From contig JBCCQN010000106.1 in the NCBI GenBank assembly GCA_039024315.1, forward strand, positions 1-28,202: 28,202 nucleotides of DNA. Direction: 5' to 3'. The stretch comes from JBCAWW01 sp039024315. Lineage in GTDB: Bacteria > Bacteroidota > Bacteroidia > J057. Positions within the stretch are counted from its first letter, which is position 1; the number at the start of each line of letters is the position of its first letter. The translations under genes were made by a program, and so were the position numbers. The notes under the pieces are model-generated. The model searched no databases, was not told the origin of the DNA, and worked only from the letters and a program-made list of their open reading frames with translations. Of this stretch, positions 1 to 8,214 are shown in pieces.

Positions 1-1368
1 CAAGTTCTGGGAGAAAGTGATGGCACCGAAATGAGTGGTTCGATTTGTGATTCCAGCTATGTTTGTTCTAGCGTTACTATTGACGTTTTGGTTGTTTACA
101 CTCCCGCAGCACGAAGTGCAACGGGTAATAATGCCGCTGCCTTAGAAGCATCTATTGCCGCCGCTGTGACAGAGTTAAATACCGTCAATACCAATAGTGG
201 TGTTCAACACAGCTATAATTTGGTGCATACCGAAGAAGTTACTTTTACCGAATCCGGCAATGCAAGCGCGGATCTAGGGGCCCTTAGAAGCACTAATGAT
301 GGACTGATGGATAATATTCATCAGCTTCGCTATGTGTATCGAGCCGACCTAGTAGCCTTGATTACTTCTTCTGCCTACTGTGGCATAGGCTATGTACAGC
401 CCAATCCTAGCTTTTTCTATCCGGATGTAGCTTTTAGTATATCTGGCTTTTCTTGTATGGCCACTAACTTGACCTTTGCCCATGAGATTGGACATAACAT
501 GGGTTTACATCATGATTGGTATGTCAATTCTAGTTCCACCCCATGTTCTCACCATCATGGCTATGTCAACCAAAACGCCCCCGCAGCTAGTAACCGCCGT
601 TGGCGAACGGTAATGGCCTACAATTCCAATTGCAGTTCCGTTTTTGGCTTTAGTTGCAGACGAGTACCTTATTGGTCTAACCCCAATAACAATATGAACG
701 GGGATCCCATGGGCATTCCCATCGGTAGCCTCCAACCCAGCGACAATGCCTTTGCCTTAAATCGTGCTTCCTGCATGGTAGCAGGTTTCAGCGAAACCTT
801 GACCTCATTTCCGGTCACCTATCAAGACTGGCAGGTAAATAAGGATGGGTTCACCATTAACTTAAACTGGTCCACAACTCAGGAGATCAACAATCTAGGC
901 TTTGAAATTGAGATTCGCTCGGACTCTTCAGATGCCTTTCAAAGACTAGCTTTCGTCTCTGGCAGAGGAAATTCTAATGAGATTCATCAGTACTCTTACC
1001 AAGTTAGAAATTCCTTACCTGGTAAACACTACTTTAGACTCAAGCAAATCGACCTTGATGGTCAATATACTTACAGTTCAATTAAAGAGGTAGAAATCGA
1101 AGCTAGCAATAAGCTATATCATCAAGTATTTCCCAATCCTACGCATGCTTATGCTCACCTAGCTTTTGTACTCAGGAAAACGGCTATTTATGAGATTGAC
1201 TTAATGGATATGGACGGTCGTGTAGTAGAGAGGCTATACGCAGGAGAGCTTGTTGTAGGCAAGCACGAATTTGAATTAAATACCCAATCCCTCAATCCGG
1301 GCCTTTATTTTTATTCCATACGCTCTAAGCAGGATCGGGTCTTGGGTAAACTTTGGGTACTAAAATGA
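1..1368 (+). CDS. Secreted zinc metalloprotease with T9SS sorting domain (5' partial)
   Basis: The reading frame is open from base 1, so the signal peptide and propeptide lie outside the window; the first ATG at 31 is internal. Numbering from that ATG, residues 15-30 carry the IDVLVVYTPAAR stretch typical of M12-like/peptidyl-Asp (M72-type) metalloendopeptidases. The zinc site HEIGHNMGLHHD is at 151-162 (HExxHxxGxxHD, metzincin type: three His plus catalytic Glu). Several Cys suggest disulfides, fitting an extracellular enzyme. Residues about 265-358 form a beta-rich domain (motifs TQEINNLGFEIE and YFRLKQIDLDGQY) common in secreted Bacteroidota proteins. The last ~80 residues (FPNPT near 369, ending KLWVLK) are a type A T9SS C-terminal sorting domain, so export across the outer membrane is inferred. 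Substrate is unknown. Family and secretion route are confident; M12 versus M72 is not settled. Confidence 0.9.
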   Translation, partial: QVLGESDGTEMSGSICDSSYVCSSVTIDVLVVYTPAARSATGNNAAALEASIAAAVTELNTVNTNSGVQHSYNLVHTEEVTFTESGNASADLGALRSTNDGLMDNIHQLRYVYRADLVALITSSAYCGIGYVQPNPSFFYPDVAFSISGFSCMATNLTFAHEIGHNMGLHHDWYVNSSSTPCSHHHGYVNQNAPAASNRRWRTVMAYNSNCSSVFGFSCRRVPYWSNPNNNMNGDPMGIPIGSLQPSDNAFALNRASCMVAGFSETLTSFPVTYQDWQVNKDGFTINLNWSTTQEINNLGFEIEIRSDSSDAFQRLAFVSGRGNSNEIHQYSYQVRNSLPGKHYFRLKQIDLDGQYTYSSIKEVEIEASNKLYHQVFPNPTHAYAHLAFVLRKTAIYEIDLMDMDGRVVERLYAGELVVGKHEFELNTQSLNPGLYFYSIRSKQDRVLGKLWVLK

Positions 1369-1566
1369 GAAATGCTAGTAAGTATGAGTGATGTTGGAGT
1401 CAGTTCTGATCGATACAAAACTCTCAGTGGTGCTGCTAAGCATTTTGAAAGAATGAGGAGATGATGATAGTCTAAGCTCTAATATTACTAGATGTATCTT
1501 ATTATTGCGATTAGTATTTTGATCTTGTCGATTTCAACCTGACTTTTTAAAATTGTATAGTTCGAT

Positions 1567-4125
1567 ATGTCTAAACATTTTGGAAAACGATCTTTTGGCA
1601 AAAACACCTTCAATGACCGCAATGATGCAACTCCCTCTGGTGGATCAGGAGGAATTAGCACCAGTGGGGCCTACTATCCGCCGAGCGCTAGTGATAGGGT
1701 TTCACTAAGAGTAATAGGTACCGGTTTTGATTCTGAAGTAGGGCACTTCATAGATATTTGGCATAACCGATATTTAGCGGGGGGAGAGAGCTACAATGTT
1801 TTTCTAAACGGATCACTACAGGCAATTAACCTGTATGATGATAAGCACCGAATAATTGGCCTAGAGCCTGGCCAAACCTATGATATTCAAGTGGCCATTG
1901 TTTCAAATAATGTCCAAGTCGGCGGTAGTAACGTGATTAAATCTACGGTTGCCCGCACCATGGGAGACCAATGGTTCCAGATCATCGGTTTCATCGCATC
2001 AGACCCTGATACTACCTCCCAAAAATTCAAGAATTTCCGTTGGGCAATGATTAAAAATAAAGAAGCTGGCACCGCCTTCTTGGGCTCTTATATTATGATC
2101 CGACGCTATGACACTACTGACATCAATGGAATTGATGCAGAACGATTGGCTAGTGCTGATTTTGATGGTACCATGGGCTACGAGGTACTTCCCCCTACCA
2201 ATACTGGTAACTTACAACCTCAACTTGGTGAATTTAGCTGGTTAGTACCAGAAGCTGATGGTGCCGTTTATCGCGCCTTTCTCATGGGAGAAAATAGCGC
2301 TGGTTTGGGCTCGCATTGGCACCCAGGTCCGATTTTTAGGACTGGCGAATCTTATCAGCCAGGTACGAACATACTAGGTCTATGGTCCACAGATGATCCT
2401 GGCAAAGGAACGGTAACCCACATCCGTGATGGAAGACGTACCCTAATGCCCAGTTGGATTGATGCAGTAGGTACTTGTACGCTTCCAGGTGATCAATTAG
2501 AAATAGACGGTGTGGTCAGGACCCAAAGTGTAGAAGCAATCATTCAATGCAAAGCTAGTGGAACCAAAGAGCGACCTATTTTAGTAAAAGGGAAAAACGG
2601 TCCCAGCGTGGACAGTATTCGCTCTGCTAAAATATTGGATGGGATATGGACCAGTGAAGGAGGGGGACGCTATAGTATTCCTATTCCAGTTGATTACATT
2701 ATTCCCGCTTTTCCTTCATATAAAGCAAATTCAATTTGGTGCGGAGATCTTCCCCTTGCCCAAGCCGGAGGTTCAAGCAGAAAGGAAGATCTTCATATGG
2801 ATGTAATGGGTTATTCCAATTGGAACAACCCATTATATTATATGACTAGTTCCACAATGACCGAGCAAACCTTCTTCTGGGACGGAGACAATGGCAAAAT
2901 TTGGGTGTTTCTTCCTGGTGGTTTAGATCCTTCTGATTTCATCATCGAAATCGGGTGGGGTACTGGTGTATTGTCGGGTGTCGATAAAGTGAACGGTCAA
3001 GATGTTATGCGTAATTATTGGCGCATTGAAAATCTCACTTTGGCCCACAGTAACTTTACCGCTCTATACGGCTCTAGAGGCTCAGTGATTGATACCGGCC
3101 GAGAAGGTTGGGAAATTATTAATTGTGCCATAATTGGTGGAGATTGGCTCGGCTTAGGACACTTTTCCACACATTCTATTGTTGATAACTGCCTAATCGA
3201 TGGCGCCCAAGCACAAGGTATGTTGCAACAAAACACTGGCCCTGACTTGGATTGGGTGGGTAGTCCGAATCACCCCAAGATGTATACACTTGTACAAAAT
3301 TGTACCTTTTCAGCGCTCAACGTCGGCAATAAAGCCCCTTACAACCATTTGGGAAAAAAACGAATTCCAGCTCAGTCCCACTATCACGAAAGACGAAATG
3401 CAGTAATACCCCGCATATCAAATACCTTCCCCAATTATTATATCAAGAATCTTGCAATGGGGGCTTGGTATGATCTGCCATCTCAGAAGGTAATTCACGA
3501 AGAATGCTTTTGGAAGGACCTGCCGTTTGGGATCTACACTGAAATTGCTCCTATCGAGTGGATGACAGACCCTGGCGCTTGGTCTGTTGATAATCGCAAC
3601 CTTGTGGACGTTGGCTTTAGTCAATTTTTTTACCAGGTAGATAGTCCCACCAATAACAGCAAGAGCCTTCACGGTTTTCTTTCTTCTTCTTATCGTGCAA
3701 TGATTGGTAACTGTACTACCCTCGGACCTACTAGCTGTATTTTTATAGGCGGCGGCACGAGAAAAGTAAATGAACCAAACTTTAGCACTACCACTGGTGC
3801 AATAGATTGTGCAGCCCATGGTAATATCCTCCAAGTAAAAGAGGATGAGTGGGCAAACATCCATATTCAAGACTTAGGATTGAGTACCCTTCGCCCCTCT
3901 GTAGATGATAATTATCATGTCGATTCTTGGTCCGGTAGTTTTGGCTTTAATTTTTCAGATGATCGCGCTGCTTTTGAAAAGGCTGGATTTAGCCTTAGGG
4001 ATAAAGTTGGAAGGCCTATTTTTCGAGATGCAAAGAACGACGACTATCGCGTAAGCGGTGGTAGCGAAGATGCTGAAAAGTATGGGGCAAGTGTTCCTGC
4101 TCCCCTTCCCATTCGATATTCTTGA
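1567..4125 (+). CDS. Large right-handed parallel beta-helix protein, function unknown
   Basis: An 852-residue protein with no clear homologue that I can name. The N-terminus is basic and then Gly/Ser-rich (about residues 1-35); I see no signal peptide, lipobox or transmembrane helix. Residues about 45-130 look like a beta-sandwich module of Fn3 type (LEPGQTYDIQVAIV). From about 300 onward it resembles pectate-lyase-fold proteins: an entry segment (GTKERPILVKG, about 337-347) followed by short beta-strand repeats such as WRIENLTLAHSNF, WEIINCAIIGG and SIVDNCLIDGA (about 485-550). The C-terminus (ending PLPIRYS) is not a T9SS domain. The fold suggests polysaccharide binding or cleavage, or a tail-spike-like adhesin, but no catalytic residues can be assigned. 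It lies 198 bp after the protease on the same strand, probably as its own transcript. Confidence 0.72.
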   Translation: MSKHFGKRSFGKNTFNDRNDATPSGGSGGISTSGAYYPPSASDRVSLRVIGTGFDSEVGHFIDIWHNRYLAGGESYNVFLNGSLQAINLYDDKHRIIGLEPGQTYDIQVAIVSNNVQVGGSNVIKSTVARTMGDQWFQIIGFIASDPDTTSQKFKNFRWAMIKNKEAGTAFLGSYIMIRRYDTTDINGIDAERLASADFDGTMGYEVLPPTNTGNLQPQLGEFSWLVPEADGAVYRAFLMGENSAGLGSHWHPGPIFRTGESYQPGTNILGLWSTDDPGKGTVTHIRDGRRTLMPSWIDAVGTCTLPGDQLEIDGVVRTQSVEAIIQCKASGTKERPILVKGKNGPSVDSIRSAKILDGIWTSEGGGRYSIPIPVDYIIPAFPSYKANSIWCGDLPLAQAGGSSRKEDLHMDVMGYSNWNNPLYYMTSSTMTEQTFFWDGDNGKIWVFLPGGLDPSDFIIEIGWGTGVLSGVDKVNGQDVMRNYWRIENLTLAHSNFTALYGSRGSVIDTGREGWEIINCAIIGGDWLGLGHFSTHSIVDNCLIDGAQAQGMLQQNTGPDLDWVGSPNHPKMYTLVQNCTFSALNVGNKAPYNHLGKKRIPAQSHYHERRNAVIPRISNTFPNYYIKNLAMGAWYDLPSQKVIHEECFWKDLPFGIYTEIAPIEWMTDPGAWSVDNRNLVDVGFSQFFYQVDSPTNNSKSLHGFLSSSYRAMIGNCTTLGPTSCIFIGGGTRKVNEPNFSTTTGAIDCAAHGNILQVKEDEWANIHIQDLGLSTLRPSVDDNYHVDSWSGSFGFNFSDDRAAFEKAGFSLRDKVGRPIFRDAKNDDYRVSGGSEDAEKYGASVPAPLPIRYS

Positions 4126-4191
4126 ACTTACACTCTTGATCACATTCTGAAGTATTCTCCCAATCTTTAGAAACTCGTTCAATTAAATTCA

Positions 4192-4224
4192 ATACGCCCC
4201 AAAATCGCTGATTTTGAGGCGTAT
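4192..4224. terminator. Strong hairpin between converging genes
   Basis: A 15-bp stem with one mismatch and a GCT triloop (arms 4192-4206 and 4210-4224). It lies between the 3' ends of the beta-helix gene (+) and the tRNA-Leu (-), where a bidirectional terminator is expected. The U-tract is poor on both strands, so the stop may be factor-assisted or the hairpin may define the tRNA precursor's 3' end. Confidence 0.55.
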
Positions 4225-4235
4225 GCAGTGTTTTG

Positions 4236-4321
4236 TACCCGAGGCCGGGCTCGAACCGGCACGGACCTTACAGTCCACAAGATTTTAAGTCTTGCGTGTC
4301 TACCAATTCCACCACTCGGGC
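4236..4321 (-). tRNA. tRNA-Leu (anticodon UAA)
   Basis: The reverse strand gives a class II tRNA of 86 nt. The acceptor arm GCCCGAG pairs with CTCGGGT, with a G-U at the first pair. The D-arm contains TGGTAGACA, and the anticodon stem-loop CAAGA-CTTAAAA-TCTTG places TAA in the anticodon position. A variable arm (about GTGGACTGTAAGGTCCGT) follows, then the T-arm CCGGTTCGAGCCCGG. The discriminator is A. CCA is not encoded (CAA follows), so it must be added by tRNA nucleotidyltransferase. A long variable arm with a UAA anticodon identifies leucine and decodes UUA (and UUG by wobble). Confidence 0.95.
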
Positions 4322-4352
4322 CCATCTTTTGGTAAGACGGGTCAAAGATATA

Positions 4353-4829
4353 CTATTTTACTTCAATTTCCATACCCTTGGCCTTCCAATCTGTAAATCC
4401 ACCATCTAATTCGTAAACTTCTTTAAAACCCATCGAGAGTAAAGCCTTGGCAGCCCGTTTACTACGGCCTCCCGCCCCGCAGTAAACCAATACTGGATAA
4501 TCCGGATCAAGACTCGCCATTTGGGTCTCAAAGTCGGGACCATTGACATTAAAATTCCGGGCACCGGGTATATACCCACCAGCCAACTCAGGAGGTGTAC
4601 GAACATCAATCAACTGCGGCTTAGTCAAATTGCTAAGCATATTGCTAAAATCAGCCGTCGTCATGGAAACAAATTCCGTCGCAGGTGGGTTTGCGGGCGA
4701 TGGAGCCGGCTGAGTAGCAAGAGGGGCACTTTCGGCTTCCGGAGCCTGAGTCGTTTGCGACTGGGTACCACAAGAAACCAAGGCTGCGACGAATAATGTT
4801 AGTATGGTTTTAAATATAAGGGAATGCAT
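4353..4829 (-). CDS. Rhodanese-domain lipoprotein
   Basis: 158 residues. The N-terminus is a lipoprotein signal (hydrophobic core 5-18, lipobox LVSC with Cys20 as lipidation site). An Ala/Pro/Gln-rich linker runs to about 52, then a single rhodanese domain (about 54-157). Landmarks are LIDVRTPPEL (about 73-82), the active-site loop CGAGGRS with catalytic Cys117, and GGFTDWKAKG near the end. Rhodanese domains carry a persulfide on this Cys; single-domain exported forms are usually assigned to sulfur transfer, redox or protein-protein roles, and the substrate cannot be told here. It is transcribed away from the M42 peptidase gene with an 88-bp shared upstream region, and toward the tRNA. The family call is secure; the role is open. 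Confidence 0.9.
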   Translation of the reverse strand: MHSLIFKTILTLFVAALVSCGTQSQTTQAPEAESAPLATQPAPSPANPPATEFVSMTTADFSNMLSNLTKPQLIDVRTPPELAGGYIPGARNFNVNGPDFETQMASLDPDYPVLVYCGAGGRSKRAAKALLSMGFKEVYELDGGFTDWKAKGMEIEVK

Positions 4830-4859
4830 ATGAGTAATTTTTGACCTAAATAACGCGAA

Positions 4860-4892
4860 TTGTGGTACTTAGTCCAATATTTCCTACCTTTG
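4860..4892 (+). promoter_or_regulatory. Predicted Bacteroidota-type promoter of the M42 peptidase gene
   Basis: TACCTTTG at 4885-4892 matches the -7 consensus TAnnTTTG exactly, and TTG at 4860-4862 lies 22 nt upstream as a -33 element (slightly long spacing). The start codon at 4918 is 25 nt after the -7 box. No Shine-Dalgarno-like sequence precedes the ATG; the leader is A/T-rich, as is common in this phylum. Confidence 0.5.
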
Positions 4893-4917
4893 GCCTCTTA
4901 AAAAATAGCTTTATATC

Positions 4918-6006
4918 ATGGCAACTCAGGATAGTATCCGGCCCGAATCGCTGGCCTTTTTGGAGCAATATATCAACAACCCCTCTCCTACTGGCTTTGA
5001 AAGCAGCGGGCAAAAACTTTGGCTGGAATACATCAAGCCATATATCGACACCTATGAAGTAGATGCCTATGGCTCCGTCTTTGGAGTGATCAATCCCGGC
5101 AAGGATTACAAAGTAGTGATCGAAGCTCATGCGGATGAAATCTCTTGGTTCGTCAACTATATAAACGAAGATGGCTTCATTTCTCTCATTCGTAATGGAG
5201 GCTCGGATCACCAAATTGCTCCTTCTAAGCGCGTAAATATCCACACAGCCAATGGCATCGTCAAAGCAGTCTTCGGCTGGCCCGCCATCCATACTCGCCG
5301 TGGCGATAAAGAACAAAACCCTACCCTCAAAAACATCTTCCTCGATTGTGGCTGTCGCTCAAAAAAAGAAGTCAAAGAACTCGGCATTGAAGTAGGCTGC
5401 GTAGTAACTTATGAAGATGAGTTCATGTTGCTCAACGATCAGTTCTATGTCGGTCGGGCGCTAGACAACCGCGTAGGAGGCTTTATGATCGCGGAAGTAG
5501 CCCGCCTACTCAAGGAGGATAATATTGCGTTGCCTTACAGCCTTTATGTTGTCAATGCTGTGCAAGAAGAAATTGGCCTTCGTGGGGCACAAATGGTGGC
5601 AGAACGCATCCAGCCAGATGTAGCGATCGTAACGGATGTTACCCACGACACCCATACCCCGATGATCGATAAGCTCACCAAAGGGGATGTCAAAGCGGGT
5701 GATGGACCTTCTCTTACGGTAGGGCCAGCGGTTCATAACAACCTGTTGAAGTTGATTCGCAAAGCTGCTGATGACAATGAGATACCTTATCAAATGGAAG
5801 CCGCTTCTCGCTCTACCGGCACAGATACTGATGCTTTTGCTTACTCCAACATGGGAGTACCTTCGGCCTTAATTTCCTTGCCTTTACGCTACATGCATAC
5901 GACAGTTGAAATGGCGCATCAAGATGATGTGGCCAATGTCATCAAGTTGATCTACGAAAGTTTACAGCTTATTGAAGATGGACACGATTTTCGTTATCTC
6001 AAGTAG
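4918..6006 (+). CDS. M42 family metallo-aminopeptidase (glutamyl aminopeptidase/deblocking type)
   Basis: A 362-residue cytosolic enzyme without a signal peptide, of usual length for family M42 (di-metal aminopeptidases that form tetrahedral dodecamers and trim peptides after proteasome-like or Lon/Clp cleavage). The expected metal ligands are visible: His71 in EAHADE, bridging Asp183 in ALDNR, Glu217/Glu218 in VQEEIG (one catalytic base, one ligand), Asp240 in IVTDVTHD and His327 in RYMHTTVE. The PSPTGFE motif at 22-28 is also typical. The product is often annotated as glutamyl aminopeptidase or, historically, endoglucanase; the cellulase name is probably not meaningful. The gene stands alone, with its own promoter and a strong terminator. 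Confidence 0.93.
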   Translation: MATQDSIRPESLAFLEQYINNPSPTGFESSGQKLWLEYIKPYIDTYEVDAYGSVFGVINPGKDYKVVIEAHADEISWFVNYINEDGFISLIRNGGSDHQIAPSKRVNIHTANGIVKAVFGWPAIHTRRGDKEQNPTLKNIFLDCGCRSKKEVKELGIEVGCVVTYEDEFMLLNDQFYVGRALDNRVGGFMIAEVARLLKEDNIALPYSLYVVNAVQEEIGLRGAQMVAERIQPDVAIVTDVTHDTHTPMIDKLTKGDVKAGDGPSLTVGPAVHNNLLKLIRKAADDNEIPYQMEAASRSTGTDTDAFAYSNMGVPSALISLPLRYMHTTVEMAHQDDVANVIKLIYESLQLIEDGHDFRYLK

Positions 6007-6017
6007 GTTTGGGATTA

Positions 6018-6035
6018 CCGCTGTGCGGAACGCTC
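6018..6035 (+). repeat. Dispersed palindromic motif, degenerate copy
   Basis: CCGCTGTGCGGAACGCTC, sharing the GCTxxGCxGAACGCTC pattern with the other copies; lies just after the M42 peptidase stop. Confidence 0.35.
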
Positions 6036-6057
6036 ATCCCTATATAGCATAAAAAAT

Positions 6058-6084
6058 ACGAGCCCACTCATAGAGTGGGCTCGT
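6058..6084. terminator. Bidirectional intrinsic terminator
   Basis: A perfect 12-bp stem (arms 6058-6069 and 6073-6084, loop ATA). It is followed on the minus strand by a run of six T after TA, and on the plus strand by a weaker TTCCTTT tract. It ends the converging M42 peptidase (+) and xerC-hpf (-) transcripts. Confidence 0.88.
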
Positions 6085-6104
6085 TCCTTTAGATTAAAAT
6101 CGTT

Positions 6105-6407
6105 TTAAGCGTGTGAGCGCAGTTTTTCTTTGTGTCTTTTGATTTGTTTTTTCATTTTTTCGGAAGCAAGATCCATCGCCTCTTCAAAAGTAGAGCCTGC
6201 TTCGCTAGATACGAGCGTATCGCCAGGTACATTCACTAGGATTTCTACCAACTTATCCGATCCCTTCACTTCTTTTTGAAGCTTCAAAATCACCTTACCA
6301 TCCACAATCCGGTCGTAAAATTGATCAAACTTATCGCATTTCTTCTGCACATAGTCTTTCAAACGAGCCGCTGCGGTAAAGTGGATAGATTGAATGGTAA
6401 CTTTCAT
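6105..6407 (-). CDS. hpf: Ribosome hibernation promoting factor, short form (HPF/YfiA/RaiA family)
   Basis: I place the start at ATG 6407, giving 100 residues beginning MKVTIQSIHF, the normal N-terminus of the family. A longer in-frame start at 6473 would add 22 basic residues overlapping the xerC 3' end and is unlikely. The protein has the S30AE beta-alpha-beta-beta-beta-alpha pattern, with a basic C-terminus (KMKKQIKRHKEKLRSHA) that would contact 16S rRNA. It lacks the C-terminal dimerisation domain of long HPF, so it is the short type, which acts on 70S/100S ribosomes in stationary phase. The start lies one base after the xerC stop, so it is co-transcribed and probably translationally coupled to xerC. 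Confidence 0.92.
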   Translation of the reverse strand: MKVTIQSIHFTAAARLKDYVQKKCDKFDQFYDRIVDGKVILKLQKEVKGSDKLVEILVNVPGDTLVSSEAGSTFEEAMDLASEKMKKQIKRHKEKLRSHA

Positions 6408-6408
6408 A

Positions 6409-7323
6409 TTACTTAGATTTATGGTTCTGCGCACGGGGGTGCGCCTGATGGAATACTTTCTTGAGCTTAGCAATCGAGTTGTGGGTATACACCTGAGTGG
6501 CTGCTAAACTACTATGTCCGAGAAGCTCTTTTATTGCATTAAGATCGGCTCCATTGTCCAATAAATGAGTGGCAAAAGTATGCCGCAGGACGTGAGGACT
6601 TTTCTGTTGCAAAGAACTGACTTGCTCTAAATATTTACGCACAACTCTATAGACCAGTTGCGGATAAATCGCTTTTCCGTCCCCCCTCACAAAGAGCCCT
6701 GCCTGCAGCTTTAAGCCAGCTTCCTCAACCTCAAGGAGATAGGCCTGTAAGGCTGCTGCTACATGATGTCCATAGGGGACCAAACGCTCTTTATTTCCTT
6801 TGCCGCTTACGCGAACGCTGCGGTTAAATATGTCTAAATCTCCCGCTTTTAGCTTCACTACTTCACTGCGGCGCAGCCCACAACCATACAGCAGTTCAAG
6901 CATCGCTCGATCTCGCTTACCTACAAAATTGTTAGGAAATTCAAGCTTATCAAATAAGTACTCAGTTTCCTGCTCTTTTAGATAAGCGGGTAACTTTCGC
7001 TCAAAGCGAGGCATTTTGACTCGCTTGGCGGGATTAGCTTCGATTAATTCTTCTTTTTGGAGATAGCGAAAAAATCGTTTGGCGCTAGATAACTTGCGTG
7101 CCACACTTCTAGCTTTTAGGCCTTCCTCCATCAATGCTCCCATCCAAGCCCTGAGCTGCCTATGACTGATCTGGCTCAGATCGTCTCCGCCAAATAGATC
7201 ATATTCATATTCTGTTTCAAGAAATTCGGCCAAATGGTTGAGATCAAAGGTATAAGCTTCCAAAGTATGGGGAGAAAATTGCTTCTCAACCTTTAGATAT
7301 TTTTGGAACTTTTTTAGTAGCAT
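6409..7323 (-). CDS. xerC: Tyrosine recombinase XerC/XerD
   Basis: 304 residues, standard length for chromosomal Xer recombinases. There is an N-terminal SAM-like core-binding domain (about 1-90), then the catalytic domain. All six catalytic positions can be seen: Arg151 (GCGLRRSE), Lys175 in the GKGNKER beta-hairpin, His244 and Arg247 (HVLRHTFATH), His270 (LLGHSS) and the nucleophile Tyr279 (QVYTH). The expected role is resolution of chromosome dimers at dif with a second Xer protein. The pairing with hpf one base downstream argues for a housekeeping gene rather than an integrase of a mobile element. XerC versus XerD cannot be decided without a tree. Confidence 0.92.
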   Translation of the reverse strand: MLLKKFQKYLKVEKQFSPHTLEAYTFDLNHLAEFLETEYEYDLFGGDDLSQISHRQLRAWMGALMEEGLKARSVARKLSSAKRFFRYLQKEELIEANPAKRVKMPRFERKLPAYLKEQETEYLFDKLEFPNNFVGKRDRAMLELLYGCGLRRSEVVKLKAGDLDIFNRSVRVSGKGNKERLVPYGHHVAAALQAYLLEVEEAGLKLQAGLFVRGDGKAIYPQLVYRVVRKYLEQVSSLQQKSPHVLRHTFATHLLDNGADLNAIKELLGHSSLAATQVYTHNSIAKLKKVFHQAHPRAQNHKSK

Positions 7324-7410
7324 ATATCTTATCCCCTTTCCTTAATCATGAATAAATTAAAGATTCCCCATCCTAATAACAAATGCGAAAAATCAGTAAT
7401 CCTACAGACA

Positions 7411-7442
7411 AAAATTGCCCGTTCTGCGAAGCAGAACAGGCA
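7411..7442 (-). terminator. Intrinsic terminator of the DUF2807 gene
   Basis: On the minus strand, a GCC-x-GTTCTGC stem with a TTC loop closes on GCAGAAC-x-GGC (arms 7416-7427 and 7431-7442, one mismatch), followed by A-A-TTTT (7411-7416 complement). It lies 30 bp after the DUF2807 stop. Its core CTGC-N3-GCAG is also a copy of the dispersed palindromic motif seen elsewhere in the window. Confidence 0.8.
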
Positions 7443-7471
7443 AAAAAAGGATGTATAATTCCAAGTATATC

Positions 7472-8155
7472 TTAGCCTCTGTTGACGTTGGCCATACCAG
7501 ATAATTCTTTTCGGACCTCAGGATCACCCTTATAGTTCACATTAGCTGCTCCTGAAAGTTCTGCATCTAACTCCTCAATCACGTGGACACGAGCATTCGC
7601 AGCACCGGATGCTTCAATAATCATTTCTTTGGCAATAAAATCGGAGGCACTGAGTTTAGCAGCACCACTCATTTCAACTTTAGCCTCCTCTGTTTTACCG
7701 GCCATGTTCATATTGGCAGCTCCAGAAGCTTCCAGATGAAGAGATTCAATATTCCAGTCGCCATTAAGTTTAGTAGCACCTGACATGAGTAAGTGCATCT
7801 CTCTTTGTCTGACAGTATTGGTCGTATGCAGATTAACAACTCCTGAAAGACTTAAATAGTCAAATTTACCGACGGTAATATGAAGGATTGCATTACAATC
7901 ACCATCATAGTCATCCAGACCGACGTGTAAAATGCCATCCCTTACAGTAGTATTGATATGGTCCATTGCATCTGGACAAGCTTCAATCTCCAAGCTGCTA
8001 CTTCTTCCTTGAGTAATCTCAACTTTGAAGATCCCTCCTATTGAAACCCCTGTGAAGTCTCCCACACGGCGCTTTTCAATCGTTTGAGCTAAAAGAGCAG
8101 GTGCACACAACGCTAGTAGCGTTAACACCATAGTAGTACGCAATAAGGTTTTCAT
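7472..8155 (-). CDS. Exported DUF2807 (GIN domain, putative adhesin head) protein
   Basis: 227 residues. Signal peptide 1-23 with likely cleavage ALLA|QT. The mature part is a DUF2807/GIN domain: a repetitive beta-solenoid with SGAA/SGAT/SGMA turns (LMSGATKLNG, LEASGAANMN, VEMSGAAKLS, IEASGAANAR, AELSGAANVN, KELSGMANVN), each about 18-20 residues apart. The opening FTGVSIGGIFKVEITQG (about 34-50) is the usual domain start. The family is abundant in Bacteroidota and its biochemical role is unknown; a surface or periplasmic location is inferred from the signal peptide, with no T9SS domain or lipobox. It is a single gene with its own terminator. Confidence 0.88.
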   Translation of the reverse strand: MKTLLRTTMVLTLLALCAPALLAQTIEKRRVGDFTGVSIGGIFKVEITQGRSSSLEIEACPDAMDHINTTVRDGILHVGLDDYDGDCNAILHITVGKFDYLSLSGVVNLHTTNTVRQREMHLLMSGATKLNGDWNIESLHLEASGAANMNMAGKTEEAKVEMSGAAKLSASDFIAKEMIIEASGAANARVHVIEELDAELSGAANVNYKGDPEVRKELSGMANVNRG

Positions 8156-8214
8156 CAGTTAATTTTAAGTGGTTTAGTATGCTACAAGGACTGGCCTAAA
8201 CCCGAAAGGTTGCA

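Noticed and set aside
3418..3870. 150-codon antisense frame inside the beta-helix gene
   Set aside because: It mirrors a well-supported gene, has no family resemblance, and is expected from antisense frames.
6409..7323. Tyrosine recombinase as integrase of a mobile element
   Set aside because: Standard Xer length and motifs, coupled to hpf; no att sites, tRNA-disrupting repeats or phage genes beside it.
7472..8155. CRISPR-like regular spacing in the DUF2807 gene
   Set aside because: The periodicity comes from SGAA protein repeats in an open frame; the DNA repeats are not identical and there are no spacers.
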